From Furcasterigmium furcatum (Eukaryota > Ascomycota > Sordariomycetes > Glomerellales > Plectosphaerellaceae), in the NCBI GenBank assembly GCA_001599815.1, contig BCIA01000005.1, positions 1,963,088 through 2,027,087 of the forward strand: 64,000 nucleotides of DNA. The letters are read 5' to 3'. Each line of letters opens with the position of its first letter. Positions within the stretch are counted from its first letter, which is position 1. The notes under the pieces were generated by a model. The model was not told the origin of the DNA and made no database searches. It saw only the letters and a list, made by a program, of their open reading frames with translations. A program made the position numbers and the translations under genes. Shown one piece after another: positions 31,449-42,601 of this stretch.

Positions 31449-32961
31449 CGGGAACTGTATGTCAAGGGTTGTTTTGCGGAGAAGAGGAAGGGGGAACAGT
31501 GCGTGCGCACGCGCGTGGCGGAAAGGTGATGGTTCGGGATCTCGAAAAGGGGGTTTCGTTATGGGAGAGGGACGGAGAGAGAGAGTCTCGATACTCCCAG
31601 GTACTGCAAGCAGCCCCCGAAAATTGAAGCCCATCGAAAAGTGCAGGAGCAGGCTCTTTCCCAAGGTGAAATTCCCTCTTCTTCTGAAATTCCGGAAGAG
31701 GGCGGACTCCTGAGGCGCGACGCAGCAGGTTGGTTGCCTTTGAGGGAAGATGCCTTATTACTTTCTACTCCTCCCTCTCTACTCCTACAGAACTGAGGAC
31801 CTCCCCCCGTGCGACCAGCGGGAGTTGGCAGCCTCAGCAACGGCATGGCATCCCTTTGATCTATGCGGCGGGCCAACAACACCTGCCAGCTGCCGCGTGA
31901 TAACGTCTTCTCATCTCGTCGCGGCTGCTGGCATACAATAGTACACACGACTGGATGGGTGGGTGCAGTCGCGAGGACTCGAAAAAAGTCCCGATTGGGA
32001 AGTCCATCGGGATGCTGGGCCATTCCTTGCATCTTTGCCAAGGGTTCTCGGCGGTATTAGTCGCCCACGCTCCCAGCTCTGGGGTACCACAAGGCTGAAT
32101 AGAACCCAGCGACGCGAGGCGAGAGAATGGCAAATAGCCTTGGCACATGCACGCCGGACGGAGCAGGGCGTGGGTTGAATAGAAACGATCGACCTCGTGA
32201 AAGCGAAATGTTTGGTCCCCCTTGTCGACTGGAGGCATGATCAACACCACCACCACCACGGCGCCCGTTGCGCCTCCTTGTCTTTCACCAACTTGCATCC
32301 AGGCCGTTCTCGGCCGCAGCAGCGCGACATGAACGGCATCCGAGTGCAAAGAACAATGCATCGCCATCACATGCAATGCCACCATCTCCCATTCAACCTG
32401 CGCTGTTGACTCTCCGGGGCCCTCCCTGCCGTCCCCTGAACCCGGTAAGCGGTATGCACGCCGTCCGCCCCTTTTCTTTTGCCGGCCACCCGGCGGACCC
32501 CAGACCCGGACCTCCCCCCCACACTTGCATGGAAAGCCGTTGGCTCCCAAGCCTCCCATAAACGATGCCCCGTCATGAATAGCAACTACACTAGCATCTG
32601 CATGCAAAATCATCCATACCTGCAAGCTATCTCGGCCGCCCGTAAGCAAAAGGTGGTTCCAGCCCTGCCGAGAGCAGGGGTTTCATACACCGACCGCTGT
32701 CCAACGTCAGCGCCAGCGGGAAATCCGCCCCCCTGCGCAGCCACAAGCGCATGGTGCGCCCGGGCAACGCGATGGCCTCTGCACATCGCGGTTGACAGGC
32801 TGAGAGAGGGAGGAGAGGGGGTGCCCGACGCGGACCGGTTCCGTGTCTTGTAGAACGGTGCTTAAATCGCACATATACCCCGGAGTCCTGCGCGCGCGGG
32901 GCCTGCTCGACTGCTACCCTCCTTCTGCGACTATCGTGACATATAGTCCTTACCATCGACC
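31449..32961. other. Divergent intergenic region
   Basis: About 1.5 kb upstream of both the rhodopsin-like gene (minus) and the monooxygenase (plus). Frames on either strand are short and featureless. Pyrimidine-rich sequence and a CACCAC run (around 32240) are the only visible structure. Confidence 0.45.
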
Positions 32962-34924
32962 ATGGAGAGGTTCGACTGCGTGGTCGTCGGCGCTGGTGAG
33001 CCCCCCTCTCCCCTCCCCACGACCGGCTGTGTCTGAAGAGTTGCTCACGATGCCTTCGTCCAGGATGGTACGGCCTCGGTGCGGCCAAGCAATACCACTG
33101 CATGAATCCGCTCGCCTCGCTTGCGGTGTTCGATTCGGGTAGCGACCTGGGCGGGACGTGGTCGGGGCCGCGCATCTATCCCGGGCTCAGGAGCAATAAC
33201 CTCCACGGCACGTTCCAATACCCCGACTTCCCCATGGACACGGCGACCTTTGGGATTGGAAAAGACGAGTACATCCCGGGCCAGGTCGTAAACGACTACA
33301 TGCACGCGTACGCGACCAAGTTCGGCTTCAAGGACCTGATCCGGCTGAATACAAAGGTGAACGTCGCCGAGCACCAGGAGACGGGCGGCTGGGTCCTGAC
33401 GGTTTCCGGGCCCGGGGGCAAGGAGTACAGCGTCTTTGCCCGCCACCTCATCCTGGCGACTGGCCTGACGTCCGAGTCGTTTCTGCCGCACTTCGAAGGC
33501 CAGGAGGAGTTCGGCGGGAAGATCTTCCACGGGAAGGACTTCCTGCAGAACAAGGACACGATCGAGCCGGGCACGACGGTGACGGTGTTTGGCGGGTCCA
33601 AGTTCGGTTTCGATGCCGTGTATGCGTATGCCACGGCGGGCGTCAAGGTGAACTGGGTCATCAGATGTGAGTTGTCTCGAGCTGCCATGGAAGGGCGACA
33701 TGCTGATGTGATGCAGCGTCCGGCCATGGCCCTTGCTGGATCTCGCCTTCATACGTGACGCCGCTGAAGCAATGGATCGAGCACCTGGCCAGTACGTCTC
33801 CGTCCGTCCGGTCCTTCTCACCATATCACTGACAGCAGCATCCAGATATCCGGGTCCTCAGCTGGTTCAGTCCTTGCATCTGGGGCAGTGCCGACGGATA
33901 TCCCGGGATCCGCAGATTCCTCCACGGTTCGGCCGTCGGGCGGGCCCTGGTCAACGGCTTCTGGAGCCTCATGGGTGGCGACGTGATAACCACAAACGGC
34001 TACGACTCCCACCCAGACATGGCCAAGCTCAAGCCGTGGCTCAGTGCCATGTACATCGGCACCAGCTTCAGCATCCTCAACTACGAAACGGACTTCTGGG
34101 ACCTCGTCAAGGGCGACAACGTCAGCGTCCACATCGGTGACTTCGACCACCTCAGCCCCGGAAAGGTCCACCTCACCGACGGCACCGAGCTCCCCTCGGA
34201 CGCCATGCTCGCCCACACGGGCTGGAAACACGTCCCGCCCATCACCTTCCTCCCGGCGGGCATCGAAAGCGACCTCGGCATTCCGCACGCCGCCGCAGAG
34301 TCGCCGGAAGACCTTGCCAACGAGGACACCCTCGCGCAGGCGGACCAGGCCATCTTCCGCCGGTTCCCGCGCCTCAAGGAGGAGCCCGTCTGGAACAAGA
34401 ACTACGTCCCCATGACCGCGCAGCGCGGCATCGACTCCTCCGACGCCATCACCCCGTACACGCCGCTGACGCCGTGGATGCTCCACCGCTTCCTCGTCCC
34501 GGCGTCGGAGCGCTTCCTCCGCCACCGCGACACCGTGTTCGTCGGCATGGTGGGCAACTTCAGCAACATCATCACGGCGCACCTTCAGGGCCTCTGGGCG
34601 GGCGCGTACTTCGCGGGCCGGCTGGCGCGGGATCCCGGGGCGGCGCCGGGCGACGAGGAGGCGATGGCGCGGCTGAGGAACGAGACGGTGCTGCACAACC
34701 GGTTCGGGCGGTGGCGGTACCCCGTCGACTGGGGAAATAAGCCGCCGAATTTCATCTTTGACGCGGTGCCGTATCTGGACTTGCTGCTGGCGGATCTCGG
34801 GCTGGAGATGCATCGGAAGGGCGGTTGGTGGAGGGAGATTTGGAGCCCGTACATGCCTCAGGATTACGAGACGGTGAATGAGGAGTGGGAGGCGAGGTTT
34901 GGGGGCGAGAAGTATTCGGATTGA
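32962..34924 (+). CDS. Flavin-containing monooxygenase-type FAD/NAD(P)-binding protein, 596 aa
   Basis: Exons 32962-32995, 33064-33666, 33717-33791 and 33846-34924 join to 596 residues. The FAD Rossmann motif GAGWYG is at residues 10-15 and is split by the first intron. A second nucleotide-binding motif, VTVFGGSKFGFDA, is near residue 185-197, where NADPH binds. LILATGLTSESFLPHF is the conserved ATG-type strand. The pattern of GTWSGPRIYPGLRSNN after the FAD site is that of fungal class B flavin monooxygenases found in both secondary-metabolite and catabolic loci. These use NADPH and oxygen to oxidise soft nucleophiles or carbonyls; the substrate is unknown. No membrane anchor or signal is evident. 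No biosynthetic core gene is near, so a tailoring role is not supported by context. Confidence 0.9.
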
Positions 34925-36679
34925 GCCAGGGGGCTGAGCGAGGCCGCGGGATGAGGCAAGGGTTTGGTCAAGTGTGTATTCATAAATTGTGCCGAGCGAT
35001 GCCCTGTCTGTGATCAGTATTATCTACCAGTCGTTACGTATAGCAGTTTGTCCGAGACAACAAGAAGGCTGGACCAATGTCAGTGTCGCGGACCTGGATG
35101 GGCTCTTGGGCGCTTTTGGAATCTGTCGTAAGCCGTGGACAGGTCGTCGACCGCCTCGCCGCCTCCGTACGTTCAATCTGACACTCAAGAGAGACCAGAC
35201 GGCACTTTCAGAGACTCTCTTCCAATGGGTTGCAATCATCCGAGGCTGGGAAGCTCAGATATAGGGCCTGAGAACAGATGATGTTTGACATCTGCAACCC
35301 GGGCGTGCTTGGCAGCTCATCGAGTCGACTTCCGCTACTTCCAGCAGTAGATTGCCACGAGTATATGCTGTGAATACTCCAGCAGATACAAAGGTTGACA
35401 CTTTGTTCGATGTCGATATGCCTTTAGCAACAGCAAGTATGGCTTACTAGCAGGAGCTAGCTTCCAGGTTGTCGATGCGAAGTGACAAGTCAACTCCGCC
35501 GAGAACCCAAGTGAGGAAGTACAAGCCAGAGGGCCGGCCGCGCTAAACCCAGAACGGAAAGGCCTGACCGGTGACTCGAGCACATGCCCGCGGAGTTGAG
35601 ACCTTCCAGGTTGAGCGCGTTCAAGGCGATGGGTCAGACGGGAGGGCCGGGGTGAGCCATTTGGGGATGCAATGCGTGATGCGCCCGTGTGCACAGGCTG
35701 GCGGCGCGAGGGGGATGTGTTCGGTTGGGCCGCAGATGCCCCTATCGCCGCCAGAAACATTGGATGATGAAAACGTGGTGTTGTTGAGGGTGAAGATCGA
35801 AAATGATGCAAGTGGAGCGCGGATTTCAGCGGCCCATCCGCTAACGAAAGAAGCTACCGAGCTGGACGGACGACTGATAGGCCAAGGACTCCCCATGTTT
35901 TACTGCCTGCACGCCGATGCGTGCGCTAAACACCAAGGGAAAGCGCAGCCACGACGGCGAGGCGGAGGTGCAAGCATGAAATCCTAAACAGGGCAGGCAG
36001 GAGCTTGGGACGTGCTTGCCCAGGTCCATCCATGCCTTGGAAATTCAAACTTTGGCTTCTGCTTCGCTCATGGGCCTGGCCTCTCCTCCATCCCCTTTTC
36101 ACCTTCTCAGTCAGCCTCAATACAGTCCGCCGTCATCCTCCCGCCCTCGAGCCATCACCTGTCGTCGGCACATGCCCTCCCTCTCCAAGCCTTCCGCAGC
36201 GTATCAGGGACCTCCGACCGCCAACGCCGCATACTACTGAGACCCCCGGCGCCCGCATCGAGCCACCCTCGGCACCCTCCACACCCAAACCCGGTTACAC
36301 ACATTCGACCGTTCGCGATCTGTGACAGTCCGCCGTCCCTTCGCTCCCTCAATTGGCACATCGATTACTTCATTCTTTCCTCCAACCTAGCCTCTCCTCT
36401 GACAGCAGTCGGTCGCGAACATTCAACCCGTGGAGCCCCCGTATCTCAGACACTCATCTGCCGCCGACGACGACGACCTGCACGGCACCGCAGGGACAAG
36501 GGAGTCGTCGAATTTAAGACTAGACCTCGACTACCCCACCAACTTCACCTCAAATTCTTGCATCTCGCCCAACAACACCGTCCGTCCGCCCCCGACCGCC
36601 CCTCGACTGCGCCTTCCGTCAACCCATTCGAACGCCGAAAGAACCATCCGTGCCTGACGGTTGACTACCCCTTTCAACT
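34925..36679. other. Intergenic and probable leader of the PAS kinase
   Basis: About 1.75 kb between two plus-strand genes. From about 36010 the sequence is pyrimidine-rich, typical of a long fungal leader, and contains several upstream ATGs (for example 36012, 36016 and 36430) opening short frames. No recognised gene or RNA. Confidence 0.45.
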
Positions 36680-39600
36680 ATGATACAGTCGCCTGGGGGA
36701 CCTCAAGACCATGGTACGCTCCCCAGCGTCGGATCGCGCGCCCCTCTCCCTCCCTTCCATCCCGCGTCAGCTAACAAAGGCTCACCTCTGCTCCCAGGCG
36801 CCGAATCACACCACGAAGAGGTCAGGGGCCGCAGCAGGCTCACTCCACAGCTGCAGCTCCCGAAGAATCGAAGCACAGGCAACCTTGCCATGGTGCCAGA
36901 AAACTCCGACCGCTCCCGCGCGCGAATGTCCTTCGATGTCAGCTCTGCCATCAGCCAGGAGTACGACTCGATAACCAGGTTGGTCACCCCTCCCTCTTCA
37001 ATTATGCCGGGATGCCCGGGAAGGAAGCGTCTAGCAGGCCGATTTGCCCGCTCAAACAATACATCGCCCATCCAGCACCTCGCCATTCCGATAGCTATTC
37101 CCTGGAACTACTCGAGGTCGATTTGGCAGTCCTTCGAAGCATCTCGAGTACAGCAACCGCCCATCTCGATTTCCCAAGACGAAGAAAGAGATCGGCTCAA
37201 CACTCTGAGGCTCGAACGGAAGTGAGGGAGCGATGCGGCCGACACGGTTCAACGAAGACGACTTGCGACAGAATACGCTCAGCAGGAATCCGGCATGGCG
37301 CTCGCGTTCCGCGCGTCTTGCGCTTGTGATTCCACGGCACCAACACCATCACGACCAGACGGCCTTCCCACCAGAGCAGGACTCACTCAGTAGCTCCCTC
37401 GATGGCAAATCTCGTGCTGACCTGATTCTTTGCACAGGTCCCCCATCGTGACAGACCATGACCATGGGCTGGGGCTGTCCGGCTTGCGCCGGATCCGACA
37501 ACAGCCCCCTTCGCGTGCCCCTACCCTGCCTTCCCAGTCGACGCCAGCCTCTAGAAGTTCTTCCGTCGGCCTGTCCAGATCCACGTCCATGACCCTGATG
37601 CTCTCGAATACCCCGTCCATGTCCTTTTCCCCCGGTCCCGCATCGCCCGCTTTCGCCGAAGATCTGTCTCGTTTCCCCTCCGAATCGCTGCATTCCTTCT
37701 CGTTCGCCCACCAGTCCGAGGAGTTCATACACAACCGACAAAATGTCCTGAAGCGCTCTATAGAATTCATGAAAGACCGTATGGGATGGGCCGTTCCGTC
37801 CCAAGCCGCCGCGTTAGCCAGCGCAGAGGCTCGCGTGACGGGAGACGTAGAAACGCAGAATATGCTGGACCTTTTGGCCCGCGCGGAGCTGGTCGGCGCA
37901 GGGAACCTCCCTCACAACAGCCAGACCGTCACAGGGCCGTTGACGGGCCCGGCCGTGGTGTCGAACGAAAATTTCTTTGATCAACAATTCATACCGCGAT
38001 CCGAGAGCCCCGAACCGGTCACCCCTTCGACGGCGGTCCCGCCATCAAGACCGCTGCCGCTGCGGGATAATCAAGACTTGTTGATGAAGCCGAGGGAGTC
38101 GACTCTCAATCTGCCTGTCCAAGGCTTAGGGATCGAAACACCAAAGACTTCGGCGAGAGAGGGCGGTGGGACGAATAAGACATCCCCACCTGCATCAAGG
38201 CGCCCGAGTCTCAAACGGACGCTCACCGATACCCAGAGCGCGTCTGTCCACCAAAAGCTGATCGACACTATGGCCCAGCCGTTCGTGGCTGGCCAGTCAG
38301 GTTATCAGGAGCAGATCATGTCGCCGACGGCCTCTCAGACCTTCGGCGCAAGCGGCTTACCGGGCGCCCTCGGTCCAGCTGTTCACGGTCATTCGACCAG
38401 GTGGACTCCGGCGGCTCAGGCTATTTTCACGACGGAAGCAAAGCAGCCGTGGACAATCATCGCCGCCAACGATCTGGCCTGCTTGGTGTTCGGCGTCACC
38501 AAGGCAGAGGTCCGCAAGATGGGAATCCTGGAAGTGGTCCAGGAAGAGCGCCGTGCGTGGCTTGAGAGGAGACTGATGCAGATCGACACGGAGGGTGCGG
38601 CGGCACAAAGCTCGGAGGACCTCAATCGGCAACCTGCTAGCCCGTCTGTCTCAACGTCCCTCCTTGGCGGCCGCGGCGGCGGCATCACGGCCAAGCTTCT
38701 CAGCAAACCCAACTCGAGAGCCACCCCGCCTAAGGTGCCACGAAAGGCTCAGACCGTCCACAGCGGCGATCCTAACCCTCCAAAGATGAGTGCAGGCGCA
38801 GGGCATCGAAACAACCAATCCAACGGTGTCTTACTTTGTGGCGACGTTGTCCCTATCCAAAAAAGAAACGGCGCCACCGGTTCTGCAAGCCTGTGGGTGA
38901 AGGAGAAGCGGGTTGGTCTGATCTGGGTACTGGAGGAAATCCACGAGGACGTGGCCATGGTGTCCATGGACGATGACGGAGTGGTCGACAAGGTCTCGGG
39001 AGAGACGGCGCCAATCTGGGGTTTCGAGACTATTCGATCGGGCGTCGACATTGCAAAACTCATCCCGCGCATCCCTCGGCAAGGGATCGATCCCCGTGAG
39101 GGCGAAGTTGACTTTGCCCAGGTCAACAAGCGACGGTTCTTCACCTGCCCCGGCTTGAGCAAGGTCAACATTCCCTGCACGGTCGAGCAAGTACGAGGGA
39201 AGACCGAGCTACGGGTCTCCAGTTTGCCACACATGGCCGGCATCGTCGTCGTCAATCCCAGGACGATGGAGATACAGAGCTCGAACTCGGCCTTCTCGGG
39301 TGCGCTGTTCGGCTACGAGAAGCCGGATGGACTGCCGATCAACAACCTCGTACCCGAATTCGACAAGCTGCTCCACATCCTGATAGACGAGGATGGTGTC
39401 CAGTTGATGGACGGGATCGTGGTCCCTGAGCATAGCTTCCGCCGGGCGTCCGCTTTCCTGGCTCTGCGAGAGGGACGGCTCGATGCGGCGACCTCGTTCC
39501 TGCGGAGCGAGGGAGTCCCGGCTAGACATCGCGACGGTTCTGAACTCAAGATCGATGTGCAGATGAGGGTGGTGCAGAGCGAGAGGCAGCCCCACGTCAT

Positions 39601-40899
39601 CACGGAGACTGTTGTCGAGACAAGCGAGGACGAAGAAGACGACGAGGATGAAGAACGCGACGGCCTCTTCACCGTGCCGCGCAGTGAAATCGTGTTTGCG
39701 CTATGGATCACCTATTCGCGGCATCTCCACTCGACGCGGTCTCAACTCGACCTTACCTCGCCTTCTCCGTCCGGCTCGACGACTCCTCTACACCAGCCAT
39801 CGCCCGGCCAGACAGCAGCGCACACTCCGATGGACATGAGCTCCGACTCTGAAGAGCCCAAGGCGAGCAACAAGCGTGTTTCGCCCAGCCCGGGAGCCGC
39901 ATCAGTCCTGAGTCGTCAGCTGAAGAACGTCATGAACGCCGCAGCCAAGATCACGGGCGCGCCCAAGGCATCAACCAAGGAGGAGAAGGAGAAGCCGCCG
40001 CCTGTGCCTCGCGTGGTGGAGCCACCTCAGAAGAAGTCGATCGCGGATTTCCAGATTCTCGAGGATATGGGCCAGGGAGCGTACGGACAAGTCAAGCTGG
40101 CCAAGTACAAGTCGAACCAGAAGAGGGTGGTCCTGAAGTATGTCACGAAACGACGCATCCTGGTGGACACCTGGACGCGGGACCGCAAGCTGGGAACCGT
40201 GCCGCTGGAAATTCACGTCCTTGACTACCTCCGTCGTCCAGAACTGAGGCATCCCAACATAGTGGAGATGGAGTCTTTCTTCGAGGACGACGTCAACTAC
40301 TACATCGAGATGACGCCGCATGGGCTGCCGGGGATGGATCTGTTCGACTACATCGAGCTGCGGAGCAACATGGAGGAGGACGAGTGCCGCAGCATCTTCG
40401 TGCAGGTGGCCCAGGCGATCCACCACCTGCACATAAAGGCGCTCGTGGTGCACCGCGACATCAAGGACGAGAACGTGATCCTGGATGGCGAGGGTCGGAT
40501 CAAGCTGATCGACTTTGGGAGCGCGGCGTACATCAAGAACGGGCCGTTTGACGTGTTCGTGGGCACGATTGGTGAGTCGGACCGCCTTGCTTGGGACGAA
40601 ACGAGTTTACTGACGCGAGTGCAGACTACGCGGCTCCCGAGGTTCTCGCGGGCAGGCCATACGCCGGCAAGGAGCAAGATGTGTGGGCGCTCGGCATCCT
40701 GCTGTACACGATCATCTACAAGGAGAACCCGTTCTACAGCATCGACGAGATCATGGACCGCGACCTGAGGGTCCCCTTCACGATCAGCGACGAGAGCATC
40801 GATCTGGTGCGGTGCATGCTCAACAGGGACGTGGAGCAGCGATACGACATCGACCAGGTGCTGAACCATCCGTGGTGCCAGGCGATTGACGTGGAGTAG
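36680..40899 (+). CDS. PAS-domain serine/threonine protein kinase (PAS kinase), ~1288 aa
   Basis: Exons 36680-36713, 36798-37221, 37438-40571 and 40625-40899 join to 1288 residues. The N-terminal third is disordered and Ser/Pro-rich. A PAS domain lies near 480-540 (PWTIIAANDLACLVFGVTKA), and a second PAS-like block near 745-790 (MAGIVVVNPRTMEIQSSNSA, then LFGYEKPDG). An acidic run (SEDEEDDEDEE) is near 880. The kinase domain spans ~1020-1285: glycine loop MGQGAYGQVKLAKY, VVLKYV lysine, catalytic VVHRDIKDENVIL, LIDFGSAAYI and, across the last intron, VGTIDYAAPEVL. This is the fungal orthologue group of yeast Psk1/Psk2, which sense nutrients and steer sugar towards glucan or glycogen. The stretch 36979-37221 reads through open, but an extra intron there cannot be excluded, so residues ~70-150 are uncertain. 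The 216-base third intron is long for this window. Confidence 0.88.
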
Positions 40900-41434
40900 G
40901 GTGGCAGGGCGGGGCGGGGCGTGGCATCATGGCGATAGAGCTGGGAGGAGTACTTTCGTTTGAGGGAACTGGTTGCACATGAGGGAGACCTGAGGGAGAA
41001 ATGAGGAACGACATGGACTACATATCTGGTCCGGGGCATGAGGAGCGGACGGGACGAAATACCCGACACGGAGCGGTCTTGGTTGGATAGAAAGACGGCA
41101 GATTATGCAGCAGGGTGAGAGTTCGTTCAGAAGCAGAGCATGCGAATACCACGGCGCGTCTTTCCACGAGATGAGAGCAATTGTTTCCACCGCCGCTGGA
41201 GGACCGGGAGTTCAAGTGAGCGAGTCGGGTCTTGAGTGCCGCGGGCCCACTGTCTTTCGGGAATCCAATCCGTCCGTCCCTCTTTCTTGCCGGGCCGGGC
41301 CTAGGCATTTCACCGTCTCAACTTTGTCACTTTTGACATCTGATCACGACGACTGCTCTTGGATCATAATCTCACGACTCCATCACAGCGACGACTACTT
41401 CACTTCTGCAGGACCCCCTCCCAACATACCAGGC
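40900..41434. other. Intergenic, tandem genes
   Basis: About 535 bases between the PAS kinase stop and the next plus-strand start. It must hold a 3' end and a promoter; I see no distinct motif. Confidence 0.5.
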
Positions 41435-42601
41435 ATGTCACTCGAGGTGATCTACATCGCCCGCCATGGGGTAAGCCAAGGCCGCGGTTAAGACCTCCCT
41501 CATCACCGACTAACCAGCGCCGTCCAGTTCCGCTCGAACTGGCTCGTCAACGCCTCGACGGGGGACTACACGGCCTCGATCCCCTCGCCGACGGGCATCC
41601 CGTCCGACCCGGCGCTGACAGCCCACGGCGTCGACCAGGCGCGCGAGCTCGGCGCGCACCTGCTCACCCTCGACCCGCCCGTCGAGGCGGTCTACTCGAG
41701 CCCGTACTACCGCTGCCTGCAGACCATCACGCCGTTCGTCGACCTCGTCGCCGCGGGCCCCGACGCGGCCACCTCGGCAGCGACCACCATCCGCCCCGAG
41801 ACGGGCATCGCAGAGTGGTACGGCTCGGCGCCGTTCGAGCACCCGTCGCCCGCGGGCGGGGCGGTGCTCAAGGGGCTGTTCCCGCGGTACGACGAGGGGT
41901 ACGTGCCTGCCGTGACGCCGGCGACGAGGGGCGAGACGATCGAGGAGCTGTACGGGCGGGTCGCGCGGGGGCTGGGGGCCGTCATCGACCGGTGCGACGC
42001 GGAGGGGGTCAGGGCCGTGGTGCTGTGCTCGCACGCGGCGCCGATGATCGCGATGGGGAGGGTGCTCACGGGGGTCGTGCCGGCGGATGTTGGGGAGGAG
42101 GACTTTCGGGTGTTCACGTGCGGGCTGAGCACGTTTCGCAGGAAGACGAAGTGTGAGGGTGAGGGTGAGAGTGAGGGCGAGGGATGGAGGGGCCGCGGTG
42201 TCAGGGGCGGGTGGGAGTGCGTGGTGAATGGGGATTGCAGCTTTCTGAGCAAAGGGGAGGAGAGAGGATGGTGAGTTTTCCCCTGTTTCTTCCTTCCGTT
42301 TCTACCTCTCCTTGGTTGGGGTTGGGAGGATGTCGACGGGGTGGTGTTGGTGGTGAGTATCGAAGCCGGAGGTTGCTTGGTTGCTTACGAGCTGCGTCGC
42401 ACGGCGTTGCTTTTGCGGTGGCACAAGAGTTCTCTGTTTCGGCCGGTTGACTGACTGTTAATTTTCAGGCGGTTCTCCGGCGACGAGTCGTTCCACCCGA
42501 CTGACACGGGGGCGCAGAGCGACGCGGGCATCGCCCTGGGCGTTGTGGTCGAGGGGCGCGGGCAGCAGGCGGAGAAGCAGAAGCAGAAGCATCACCTCTG
42601 A
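41435..42601 (+). CDS. Histidine phosphatase (phosphoglycerate mutase-like), TFIIIC tau55-like type, 303 aa
   Basis: Exons 41435-41470, 41528-42270 and 42469-42601 give 303 residues. The start MSLEVIYIARHG carries the catalytic RHG (Arg10-His11-Gly12), ending exactly at the first intron. Next come FRSNWLVN, the AVYSSPYYRCLQT block and the second catalytic His181 in VVLCSHAAP. The SNW and DPALTAHGVDQA features match fungal proteins related to the histidine-phosphatase part of TFIIIC subunit tau55/Sfc7, which in yeast is both a transcription-factor subunit and a phosphatase fold. A plain small-molecule phosphatase is also possible. Residues ~240-265 are an odd glycine/glutamate insert (EGEGESEGEGWRGRG) from a GAGGGT-like repeat. 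The second intron (198 bases) is unusually long. The last ~20 residues are Gln/Lys-rich and probably unstructured. Confidence 0.85.

Noticed and set aside
33818..34813. 331-codon frame antisense to the monooxygenase
   Set aside because: Mirror of the GC-rich coding strand, which has clear FAD/NADPH motifs and splice logic.
32962..34924. Monooxygenase considered part of a secondary-metabolite cluster
   Set aside because: No polyketide synthase, peptide synthetase, terpene cyclase or other core gene lies within the window.
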